Assembly: GCA_964541075.1 (NCBI GenBank)
Contig: CAZIPZ010000156.1
Coordinates: forward strand, 1-9,738
Direction of reading: 5' to 3'
Length of the DNA stretch: 9,738 bases
Origin: CAZIPZ01 sp964541075
GTDB lineage: Bacteria > Acidobacteriota > Terriglobia > 20CM-2-55-15
Below are positions 1-8,761 of the stretch, one piece after another. The first letter of the stretch is position 1. Each line of letters starts with the position of its first letter. Under the pieces are notes generated by a model, which saw nothing but the letters and a program-made list of their open reading frames with translations, had not been told where the DNA came from and searched no databases. Made by a program: the position numbers and the translations under genes.

Positions 1-1415
<1,415 letters not shown>

Positions 1416-1419
<4 letters not shown>

Positions 1420-2264
1420 CGCCCGTTGACTTGAGCCTGGTTCGAGATACGCTACGTGCGGTGCTTCGCGAGGACGTGGGATCCGGAGACCTCACATCCC
1501 GCGCAACCATCCCTGCAGGCTCTCGAGCATCCGGTCGCTTTACTGCAAAACAGCGTCTTATTGTCGCCGGCGGTCCCGTAGTCAGCGAAATCGTACGCCT
1601 CGTCGACGCAAACCTTCAATTCCAGCCTGTCGCCGGCGAAGGCTCTATGGTTGAAACCGGGGAGGCCATCGCAACTATAGAAGGGTCGGCGCAGTCCATC
1701 CTCATGGCTGAACGCTCGGCTCTCAATCTCTTCCAGCGAATGTGCGGCATTGCCACACTTACGCGTCAATTTGTCGATCGCATCAGCGGTACGCGGGCGC
1801 GAATTGTGGACACCCGCAAAACAGCGCCGGGCCTTCGGGTGTTGGATAAATACGCCGTGGCATGCGGCGGAGGAATGAATCACCGCATGGGCTTATTCGA
1901 TGGGGTGCTTATTAAAAATAATCATTTGGTGTTTCATCCGTCCGTTGCGGATGCCGTAAGCCAGGCGAGAAGTCGCCTCGGCCATCTGGTCAAGATTGAA
2001 GTTGAAGTCCGTAATCTGGATGAGCTGAAGTCGGCGTTGAAAGCCGGAGCAGATGTCGTTCTCCTTGATAATTTCACATCGGAGGAAACGCACCGAGCCG
2101 TCGAATTCACGGCCGGCCGGATTCCTCTGGAGTCCTCTGGCGGCGTGACATTGGATACTGTTCGAAGTTTTGCGGAAGCAGGAGTGGATTACATCTCGAT
2201 AGGAGCACTGACCCACTCCGTTCCGGCCGTTGACATCAATCTGCGGCTTACTCCATTGGAATGA
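1416..2264 (+). CDS. nadC: Nicotinate-nucleotide pyrophosphorylase (quinolinate phosphoribosyltransferase, carboxylating)
   Basis: The enzyme converts quinolinate and PRPP to nicotinate mononucleotide, CO2 and pyrophosphate, the step that ends de novo pyridine-ring synthesis for NAD. The product is 282 residues, the normal length. The N-terminal alpha/beta sandwich carries EDVGSGDLTS (residues 19-28). The barrel carries ERSALNLFQRMCGIAT (99-114), the catalytic basic motif DTRKTAPG (132-139) and HRMGLFDGVLIKNNH (156-170). Acidic residues follow in EVEVRN (195-200) and VLLDNF (215-220). The tail SIGALTHS (261-268) is the usual phosphate-binding region. All the expected active-site positions (Arg/Lys of RKT, Glu of EVEV, Asp of LLDN) are present. 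The ATG overlaps the valS stop as ATGA and has no clear Shine-Dalgarno sequence, so translation probably depends on ribosomes finishing valS. nadA and nadB are not in this window. Confidence 0.97.
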
Positions 2265-2273
2265 CAAACCATC

Positions 2274-3257
2274 ATGGACCGGAAACTCGACGAGCTTCTG
2301 TACGCGCTGATGCAGAACATGATGATCGTCGTTTCTGGCGAGAAGCTGGCGAGAGATCTCGGCGTATCGCATTCAACCTTGGCGCGCTGGATTGATAAGC
2401 TAAGGGGATACGGCATCGAGATAAAAGGTGAATTGTTCACCGGTTATCGCCTTGTTCGCCTGCCAGATGTCATCATCCCGCAAATCCTTCGGCCTCGTTT
2501 GCGCACGAACACGCTGGGAAAAAACATTTACCACTTTTACAGCGTGGATTCGACGAATACTTTTGCCTCCCGCCTTCTCTCTCACGGACATGGCGTTCCA
2601 GAAGGGACTGTGATCCTGGCGGAGGCCCAAACGGCCGGCCGCGGCCGTCTGGGGCGAAGCTGGCATTCGGAGCGTGAGGTAGGCCTTTATTTTTCGATGG
2701 TCCTTCGGCCCAAAACACCTCCCAGTCTGGCGCCGCTTTTCACTTTGGCTGCGGCGGCTGCTATGCACAACGCAATCGAGCGCAATTCGGATCTGGATGT
2801 CGATATCAAGTGGCCGAACGACCTTTTAATCGACGGCAAGAAAACCTGCGGAGTTCTCGCTGAAATTCAGGCCGAAGTCGATCGCATACGTACGCTCATC
2901 CTCGGCGTTGGCGTCAACGTCAACCATGCAAGTCTGCCTGCGGACATAGCGCACCGCGCCACTTCTCTTCGAATGTCGTCAGGCAGAATGCATTCGCGCA
3001 TTGAGATCCTCATCGATTTTCTGGAAGAGTTCGAGAACCTTTACGCAGACTTTGTGAAAAACGGGCCGAGGGTGGTGATCGACCAATGGACGCGTCATTC
3101 GAGTTTTGCCAGCGGGCGAAGCCTGGACGTCAACGATGGTCTGCGCACCATCTGCGGCGTGACACGTGGTTTGAACGCTTTGGGAGCTCTCCGGATCGAA
3201 CAGCAAGATGGCCGCATCGAAGAGGTTTATAGCGGCGACGTCATACGGTGGGAGTAG
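2274..3257 (+). CDS. birA: Bifunctional biotin-[acetyl-CoA-carboxylase] ligase / biotin-operon repressor type BirA
   Basis: BirA makes biotinyl-5'-AMP and transfers biotin to the acceptor lysine of biotin carboxyl carrier protein. The 327-residue product has three parts. Residues 1 to about 62 form a winged helix-turn-helix (GEKLARDLGVSHSTLARWIDKLRGYGIEI). A central catalytic domain carries the biotin/AMP loop GRGRLGR (122-128), KWPNDLL (179-185) and KKTCGVLAEI (189-198). A C-terminal SH3-like domain runs from about 278 to the end. The N-terminal DNA-binding domain places it with the class II ligases, which in other bacteria also repress biotin genes; no biotin gene or operator is visible here, so the repressor role is inferred. 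It begins 9 bases after the nadC stop, with no strong Shine-Dalgarno sequence. Its end carries the ribosome binding site of the next gene. Confidence 0.95.
   Translation: MDRKLDELLYALMQNMMIVVSGEKLARDLGVSHSTLARWIDKLRGYGIEIKGELFTGYRLVRLPDVIIPQILRPRLRTNTLGKNIYHFYSVDSTNTFASRLLSHGHGVPEGTVILAEAQTAGRGRLGRSWHSEREVGLYFSMVLRPKTPPSLAPLFTLAAAAAMHNAIERNSDLDVDIKWPNDLLIDGKKTCGVLAEIQAEVDRIRTLILGVGVNVNHASLPADIAHRATSLRMSSGRMHSRIEILIDFLEEFENLYADFVKNGPRVVIDQWTRHSSFASGRSLDVNDGLRTICGVTRGLNALGALRIEQQDGRIEEVYSGDVIRWE
3250..3254 (+). promoter_or_regulatory. Ribosome binding site GGGAG that decides the start of the first exporter gene
   Basis: GGGAG lies inside the last codons of birA and ends 7 bases before the TTG at 3262. 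This is good Shine-Dalgarno spacing. The in-frame ATG further upstream at 3208 has no comparable purine block and would create a 50-base overlap with birA plus an N-terminal stretch unlike the family. This supports TTG at 3262 as the real start. Confidence 0.6.
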
Positions 3258-3261
3258 CTCC

Positions 3262-5100
3262 TTGCGGAAGCGTTGGACGAGCTTTTTAGAAGAAAGCGTT
3301 TTCCTCAGGCAATACCTCTGGAAGTATCGGCGCTTCATTGCCATTGGACTGTTGGCTCTCGTCACAGTGGATGCGCTCGAAGTAATTCCGCCGATAATTC
3401 TCAAAAATGTCGTCGATGAGATTTCAGCGGGGACGACCACACGCGCGCTTATCCAGCTGGCCGTCGCTTACTTCGGAGTGGCGCTGCTTCAGGCCGTATG
3501 CCGGTATGGCTGGCGAATGTACCTGATTCGCACAAGTCTTCTCGCTTCACGGGACTTGCGGAATCGATTCTCAACCCATCTGTTCGGCCTCTCCGCAGCT
3601 TTCTTCGACAGGCGAAAGATTGGCGACCTGATGTCGCTTGCAACGAGTGACGTCGAAGCCGTTCGGATGATGATCGGTGCTGGAATTCTGACCCTTGCCG
3701 ATGCGCTGTTTTACTTCCTCTTTGTGCCTGTAGCGCTCTACTTACTGTCTCCGGAGCTGATGTTGCTTGCGTTCATTCCTCTCCCGATTATTCCCCTTAT
3801 CGTCATGCGCAATGAGCGGGAAATCCATCTTCGTTTTGCCAGAGTCCAGGAATGCTTGAGCCGACTGTCCGCTTTGACGCAGGAAAGCCTTTCCGGAGCG
3901 CGCATCGTAAAAGGCTTCGCTGCAGAGAATGTTCAACTGAGGCGTTTTCGCGATGTAGGGGACGAACTTCGAAGACTGAGTATGTCGTTGGCGCGGGTAC
4001 AGACGGCTTTTGGACCCATATTGGATTTCACCATGAGTCTTGGCCTGGCCTTCCTGCTGTTCTTTGGGGGCAGGCAGTTGATCGGAGGAAGCAACGCGCT
4101 GACGATCGGTGTATTTGTCGCATTTCAGCGCTACATCCAGCAAATGGTGTGGCCCATGGCTGCGATTGGAATGGCTTTGAGCTTTTACAGAAGGTCCGCT
4201 ACAAGTACGCAGCGCCTTCAGAATGTATTTAACGAAACCAGCGACGTTGAGGACGTTGCAAACCCTAAACTTCCGGTGTTTCTCAGTAATGGAGGGTTGC
4301 CCCGGACGGCGGGCGGCATCGAATTCAAGGACCTCCACTTTAGATTTCCCGGGTCGTCCACGGATGTGCTCCACGGAATCACGCTGAAAATCGAACCAGG
4401 AGAAAGAATCGCGTTAATCGGAGCGGTGGGGTCAGGTAAGTCAGCGCTGCTTTCGCTGCTTCCACGGCTGCGCCCTGTAAGCAGGGGGATGCTGTTCATC
4501 GATGGCGTCGACGTGAACGATTGGCCGCTCGTCGAGTTGAGGCGCCAGGTTGGGTACGTCGCACAGGATGTTTTTCTCTTCAGCGAAACCGTCGCCGAGA
4601 ACGTTGCGTTCGGGCTTCACGACTGGGTCGAACGATCCTCCGGAATGTCGGACGTGATAGGAGCTGCGGAACTGGCCGGCGTCCATGACGACGTGCTGGG
4701 ATTGGTCTCCAGATACGAGACGATGCTTGGAGAGCGCGGCGTCAACTTGTCGGGTGGGCAAAAGCAAAGACTCACGATTGCACGTGCTTTGGCGAAGGAA
4801 CCGTCGATTTTTGTAATGGATGACGCGCTTTCAAGCGTCGACTTTCATACCGAGGAAAAAATTCTCAAATCGCTTAGCGCCCGGCCCGGGAGAAATACCG
4901 AAATCATAGCTGCACACAGAATCTCGACGATACGCAATGCGGACAGGATCGTTGTTTTATCTCACGGTGTGGTCGTTCAAATGGGTTCGCATGCCCGGTT
5001 GATTGCTGAATCATCGGGATTGTACAGAAAACTTTACGAGCAGCAGCTTTTGAAAGACGACATCGATCGGTATCTCGCGCTCGAACAGGAACGGTCCTGA
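3262..5100 (+). CDS. ABC exporter half-transporter, MdlA/SmdA-like subunit (non-catalytic NBD)
   Basis: This inner-membrane half-transporter has a six-helix domain (about residues 25-320, first helix IAIGLLALVTVDALEVIPPI) fused to a nucleotide-binding domain. With the TTG start it has 612 residues, a normal size. The intracellular-loop block RRKIGDLMSLATSDVEAVR (118-136) and the phrases GILTLADALF and VHDDVLGL resemble E. coli MdlA. In the NBD, Walker A is GAVGSGKS (387-394, Lys393), the Q-loop Gln is 435, the signature is a perfect LSGGQ (496-500) and Walker B ends in Asp520-Asp521. The switch histidine is His552. The usual catalytic Glu is therefore Asp521, as in MdlA-type subunits, so its own Walker A/B site should hydrolyse ATP poorly while its intact signature completes the partner's site. 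The stop shares one base with the next gene. The substrate is unknown; known relatives export drugs or lipids. Confidence 0.9.
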   Translation: MRKRWTSFLEESVFLRQYLWKYRRFIAIGLLALVTVDALEVIPPIILKNVVDEISAGTTTRALIQLAVAYFGVALLQAVCRYGWRMYLIRTSLLASRDLRNRFSTHLFGLSAAFFDRRKIGDLMSLATSDVEAVRMMIGAGILTLADALFYFLFVPVALYLLSPELMLLAFIPLPIIPLIVMRNEREIHLRFARVQECLSRLSALTQESLSGARIVKGFAAENVQLRRFRDVGDELRRLSMSLARVQTAFGPILDFTMSLGLAFLLFFGGRQLIGGSNALTIGVFVAFQRYIQQMVWPMAAIGMALSFYRRSATSTQRLQNVFNETSDVEDVANPKLPVFLSNGGLPRTAGGIEFKDLHFRFPGSSTDVLHGITLKIEPGERIALIGAVGSGKSALLSLLPRLRPVSRGMLFIDGVDVNDWPLVELRRQVGYVAQDVFLFSETVAENVAFGLHDWVERSSGMSDVIGAAELAGVHDDVLGLVSRYETMLGERGVNLSGGQKQRLTIARALAKEPSIFVMDDALSSVDFHTEEKILKSLSARPGRNTEIIAAHRISTIRNADRIVVLSHGVVVQMGSHARLIAESSGLYRKLYEQQLLKDDIDRYLALEQERS

Positions 5101-6911
5101 TGGCCAAGGTCCTTTCAGAAAATCGCTCCGATATTGCGCGTTACCTGGAAGCCGAAGAGTCCCGAGACGCCAGGCAGAACCGTAGAAACGCTCTTAGGCT
5201 CGCGCAGGCGATGCTGAAGCATCGCGGGCTGCTTGCAGCTGCTTGTTTGGTAATTGCGATTGGCGCGGCGGCCGCACTGGTGGAGCCGCGTCTTTTCGGC
5301 TATGCAATCGACGAGGCGATTATTCCGCGTAACGCGAATCGTCTTGTGCATCTGGTGGCGCTCTTTCTCCTCGTAATAACGGTCCGAGTTTGCGCCATGT
5401 TCGGCCAGGCCTACTTGTTTGAAGCGCTTGGCCAGATGGTGACTCAGGATCTGCGCGTCGCGGTATTCTCGCGACTGCAACGTCTACCTCTATCCATTTA
5501 CGACAGGAATCCTGCTGGCCGCCTGATGACCCGCGTCACAAACGACATCGTCGCGATTGCTGAAGTATTTTCCTCGGGATTTGTTCTGTTGCTGAGCAAT
5601 GCGCTGCTTGTCATAGGAACGCTCGTATGGCTCATCGTTTTGGAACCTCGCCTGGGTTTGATTACGATTAGCGTCTTTCCTTTTATGGTTTGGGCTACCG
5701 TGCGTTTCAGCAGGCAGCTTCAGGTCTCTTATCGTCAGGCGCGAAGCAGGCTGTCCGCCTTGAACGCTTTTCTGGCCGAAAACCTTATGGGTATCAAGGT
5801 CGTCCACCTTTTCAATCGTGAAGCCGAACACCTCAATCGTTTCTCACGTCTGAACCAGTGGTATACCGATGCTCAGATCTCATCGATCCGCACCTACGCT
5901 TTCCTGCAACCAACGATTACCGCCGCAGCAGGAGCTTCCATCGCGCTCCTAGTGTGGTTTGGTGGACGTGAGGTTCAGAACGGTGCGATAAAGCTCGGCG
6001 TTCTGGTCGCTTTTTTTGCCTACGCACTCATGCTATTTCGGCCGCTTCGGGATATGGTGGACAAGTGGACCATCTTCCTTGCAGGACTTGCTTCCGCCGA
6101 AAGGATTTTCGGAATACTCGAATGGCCGGTTGAGCTGCCTGAGGACGGGGTCGCTGGGAACTTGTTTGATGCGGCACAACCGTATCTTGAGATGAAAGGC
6201 CACATTGTTTTCGAAAACGTATGGTTCGCCTACGAAGGTGAACACTGGATTCTCAGGAATCTGAACCTGACAATTGAGGCTGGAACGCGTCTTGGAATAG
6301 TCGGACGTACGGGTTCAGGCAAGACAACATTGATCCATCTATTGCTTCGGTTCTATGAGCCGCAGAAGGGAAGAATTCTGATCGACGGCGTGGATATCCG
6401 GCAATTCGACAAGCGCCGTTTGAGAAAAAGTATCGGGTTGGTGCAGCAGGATGTATTTCTGTTCTCGGGGTCCATCGCCGAAAACGTGACCCTGTTTTCG
6501 GGCGAGTCTCACGAGGACTGCCGCCCTATTCTTGATGATCTTGGATTTCCCGATAATAGATTTGTGACGGAACGAGGGGGCAATCTTTCAACGGGTGAGC
6601 GTCAGCTCATATCGTTTGCCAGAGTGTATCGCACCGATCCTAGGATTTGGATACTTGATGAAGCGACCTCCAACATGGATTCCCACAGCGAATCCATTTT
6701 GGAGCGCGCAGTAACGCGGTCATCAATAGGGAAGACCGTGATTCAAATTGCGCACCGGCTTGCCACCATTCGTTCGTGTTCGCAGGTTATCGTTCTGCAT
6801 GCCGGCCAGATCGTCGAGAAAGGGAGTCATTCGGAGCTTTTGGCGATGAACGGACTCTATGCAAGGTTGCATCGATATCAGCAGCTTGCGGAACAGACTG
6901 GCGAGGAATAA
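5100..6911 (+). CDS. ABC exporter half-transporter, MdlB/SmdB-like subunit (catalytic NBD)
   Basis: This is the second half of the exporter, 603 residues. A polar N-terminal stretch of about 40 residues precedes the first membrane helix (about 43-66). The membrane domain carries YDRNPAGRLMTRVTNDI, the intracellular-loop motif of the family. In the NBD, Walker A is GRTGSGKTT (402-410, Lys408), the Q-loop Gln is 450, Walker B ends in Asp520-Glu521 with the catalytic Glu present, and the switch histidine is His552. The ABC signature is degenerate, LSTGE (496-500) instead of LSGGQ. This is the mirror image of the upstream subunit, so the pair should form a heterodimer with one working and one degenerate ATP site. 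The stretch between the Q-loop and the signature is 45 residues, against 60 in the partner. The start overlaps the upstream stop as TGATG, with AGGA (5087-5090) at 9-base spacing. Confidence 0.9.
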   Translation: MAKVLSENRSDIARYLEAEESRDARQNRRNALRLAQAMLKHRGLLAAACLVIAIGAAAALVEPRLFGYAIDEAIIPRNANRLVHLVALFLLVITVRVCAMFGQAYLFEALGQMVTQDLRVAVFSRLQRLPLSIYDRNPAGRLMTRVTNDIVAIAEVFSSGFVLLLSNALLVIGTLVWLIVLEPRLGLITISVFPFMVWATVRFSRQLQVSYRQARSRLSALNAFLAENLMGIKVVHLFNREAEHLNRFSRLNQWYTDAQISSIRTYAFLQPTITAAAGASIALLVWFGGREVQNGAIKLGVLVAFFAYALMLFRPLRDMVDKWTIFLAGLASAERIFGILEWPVELPEDGVAGNLFDAAQPYLEMKGHIVFENVWFAYEGEHWILRNLNLTIEAGTRLGIVGRTGSGKTTLIHLLLRFYEPQKGRILIDGVDIRQFDKRRLRKSIGLVQQDVFLFSGSIAENVTLFSGESHEDCRPILDDLGFPDNRFVTERGGNLSTGERQLISFARVYRTDPRIWILDEATSNMDSHSESILERAVTRSSIGKTVIQIAHRLATIRSCSQVIVLHAGQIVEKGSHSELLAMNGLYARLHRYQQLAEQTGEE

Positions 6912-6986
6912 GTAGGCTTGGCCTCGACCTCAAATGGCCAACTCATGTCATAATCAGCCTTCCGTTATACGACATCTTCTTCAGAT

Positions 6987-6993
6987 GGGAGGG
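6987..6993 (+). promoter_or_regulatory. Strong ribosome binding site GGGAGGG of the solute-binding protein gene
   Basis: GGGAGGG contains GGAGG (6988-6992), which sits 5 bases before the ATG at 6998. The reading frame is open far upstream into the exporter gene (to an ATG at 6776), so this site together with the signal peptide that follows fixes the true start at 6998. It is the strongest Shine-Dalgarno sequence in the window. Confidence 0.7.
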
Positions 6994-6997
6994 CGGT

Positions 6998-8749
6998 ATG
7001 AAGCGTCCAACGGTTAGCCTTTTGATACTCATCCTCATGGTGATGTTGGGATGCAGCCGACCGGACAAAGCTGCCACCGCCGGCGGGGCGGTCGAAGGAC
7101 CGCCCGCAAATGGCGATTGGATCATCGTGCGTTTTGAGGCCGAACCCGAGACTCTGAATCCCGTTGTCTCAACGACCGCGGTTTCAACCTACATTGTGGG
7201 GGGTGCCAATAATTCCAACATTTACGAGTCGCTGCTGCAAACGGACAGCAGTGATTGGTCGAAGCTTCTCGGAAGGCTTGCAGAGTCGCGTCCGGAGGTT
7301 TCTGACGATCATTTGACTTATACGTTCACGCTCCGAGATGGCGTGAAATGGCACGATGGCAAGCCCTTCACTGCCGAAGACGTCGTGTTTACCTTCAAGT
7401 CGGTTGTGAGCCCTTCCGTGGATTCCGCGCCGTTGCGCAGCTACCTGACGGACCTGAAGTCTGTGGAGCAGGTCGATTCCAGGAAGGTGCGCTTCACCGT
7501 CAGCAAGCCGTACTTCATGAATGAGATTGTGCTTGGGCAATTCATCGATATCGTGCCGAAACACGTGTTCGATCCTCAAGGTCTGCTCGACGGCTTGCAG
7601 TTCGCGGATATCGTCGGCCCTCAGGGAAGGACCAATACCAAGCTCAAGCAGTTTGGCGAGCAGTTCAATAAGCATGCCAATAACCGGTCTCCGATCGGCA
7701 CAGGGCCTTACCGGTTCGAGAAATGGGACACGGGCAAAGAAGTAGTCCTCGTCCGCAGTGAAGACTATTGGGGAAAGAAGGGTTTTGTCGATCGTATCGT
7801 TTACCGATTCATTCTGGACAATACCGCTGCCCTGACGGCGCTGAAATCGGGTGAAGTGGATGTGTATCCGCGCATGCTTCCAATTCAGTACGCCCAGCAG
7901 ACAAGCGGCGCCGCCTTCGAACAGCAGTTCACGAAGGGCACCTACACCATTCCGCAGTACTACTATCTGGGCTGGAATGAGGAACGACCGTTTTTCAAAG
8001 ACAAACGAGTGCGCCAGGCCCTGACCATGTTGGTGGATCGGGATCAGATTATCCAGACACTGCGTTTTGGTCTCGCTAAGATTGCAGCGTCGAGTTTCTA
8101 TTTGGGATCTGACGTACTGAGTAAAACCATCAAGCCGTTTCCATACGATCCGAAAAGAGCGGCTGAGCTTCTTGATGAGGCTGGATGGACAGATCACGAC
8201 GGGGACGGAGTGCGCGATAAAGATGGCGTACCGTTTCGGTTTGAGCTGTTGGGCGCTTCTAGCAGCACATTTACCGAACAATTGATGCCTATTTTAAAAG
8301 AGTCCTTTCGGAAAGCTGGAATTGAAACAACGGAACGGCGGATTGAATTCACGGTCTTTGTGGACAGCATGAGAGATCACCGGTTCGATGCAAGCTTGAG
8401 CGCGTGGGCCGGCGATCTGGTGAATGACCCTTATCAGCTTTGGCATTCAAGCTCCATCGCCAATCGTGGATCCAACTACATCAGCTTTCGAAATGCCGAA
8501 TCCGATCGGCTGATTGAACAGGCGCGGACTGAATTTGATCCTGAAACACGCAAGCAGCTCTATCTCAAATGGCAGGAACTGATTCACGAAGAGCAGCCAT
8601 ACACGTTCCTCTTCTATCCTGAGGAGCCTATCGCTTACCAGCGCCGATTCCAGAGCGTTCGATTTCTGCCCGTGCGGCCGGGATATGATTTGCAGGAATG
8701 GTTTGTTCCAAAAGTCAGCCAGAAATACACGATGATGAACGCTCAGTAG
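6998..8749 (+). CDS. Peptide-type ABC importer solute-binding lipoprotein (SBP family 5, DppA/OppA-like)
   Basis: This extracytoplasmic receptor captures a solute, probably an oligopeptide or similar compound, and hands it to the permease encoded next door. The 583-residue product starts with Lys-Arg, a hydrophobic core (residues 5-18) and MLGC, giving a likely lipidated Cys19. The lipobox is imperfect, with Met at -3 and Leu at -2, but signal peptidase II processing is still the best reading. A Gly/Ala/Pro linker (about 24-40) leads into the SBP_bac_5 fold. Family marks are LTYTFTLRDGVKWHDGKPFTAEDVVFTF (residues 106-133) and IGTGPYRF (233-240). A DxDxDG calcium-type loop lies at 399-410. Length is typical of the family. 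The specificity (peptide, nickel, sugar or other) cannot be told from the sequence. It follows the exporter genes after 86 bases, the widest gap here, and may begin its own transcription unit. Confidence 0.92.
   Translation: MKRPTVSLLILILMVMLGCSRPDKAATAGGAVEGPPANGDWIIVRFEAEPETLNPVVSTTAVSTYIVGGANNSNIYESLLQTDSSDWSKLLGRLAESRPEVSDDHLTYTFTLRDGVKWHDGKPFTAEDVVFTFKSVVSPSVDSAPLRSYLTDLKSVEQVDSRKVRFTVSKPYFMNEIVLGQFIDIVPKHVFDPQGLLDGLQFADIVGPQGRTNTKLKQFGEQFNKHANNRSPIGTGPYRFEKWDTGKEVVLVRSEDYWGKKGFVDRIVYRFILDNTAALTALKSGEVDVYPRMLPIQYAQQTSGAAFEQQFTKGTYTIPQYYYLGWNEERPFFKDKRVRQALTMLVDRDQIIQTLRFGLAKIAASSFYLGSDVLSKTIKPFPYDPKRAAELLDEAGWTDHDGDGVRDKDGVPFRFELLGASSSTFTEQLMPILKESFRKAGIETTERRIEFTVFVDSMRDHRFDASLSAWAGDLVNDPYQLWHSSSIANRGSNYISFRNAESDRLIEQARTEFDPETRKQLYLKWQELIHEEQPYTFLFYPEEPIAYQRRFQSVRFLPVRPGYDLQEWFVPKVSQKYTMMNAQ
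7086..7105 (+). other. Perfect GC-rich hairpin inside the signal-peptide/linker region of the solute-binding protein gene
   Basis: GGGCGGTC (7086-7093) and GACCGCCC (7098-7105) form an 8-bp perfect stem around a GAAG tetraloop, and two more pairs are possible beyond a one-base bulge. It starts 88 bases after the A of the start codon, in codons for the Gly/Ala/Pro linker just after the lipobox. There is no following T tract, so it is not an intrinsic terminator. A folding or translation-pausing role is inference; biased linker codons could produce it by chance. Confidence 0.4.
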
Positions 8750-8761
8750 CTCTTCTGCGGA

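Noticed and set aside
3208..3261. ATG at 3208 as the start of the first exporter gene
   Set aside because: It has no good ribosome binding site, gives a 50-base overlap with birA and an N-terminus unlike the family; TTG at 3262 has GGGAG at the right distance.
3742..4374. 210-residue minus-strand open frame inside the first exporter gene
   Set aside because: It is a shadow of the membrane-domain coding sequence, with a basic, polar composition and no recognisable motif.
6918..6941. Inverted repeat TTGGCC / GGCCAA with a 12-base loop in the gap before the binding-protein gene
   Set aside because: The stem is only 6 bp with no following T tract, so it is neither a convincing terminator nor a clear operator.
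6924..6954. Possible promoter TCGACC ... CATAAT upstream of the binding-protein gene
   Set aside because: The -35 match is poor and the spacer is 19 bases; a promoter here is plausible from context but this sequence does not establish it.
6776..6997. Upstream extension of the solute-binding protein frame into the exporter gene
   Set aside because: The extension overlaps conserved exporter NBD sequence in another frame and would bury the signal peptide; the strong ribosome binding site places the start at 6998.
7184..8281. 365-residue open frame on the minus strand inside the solute-binding protein gene
   Set aside because: Its composition is what a reversed coding strand produces, I recognise no family in it, and the plus-strand frame carries clear family motifs throughout.
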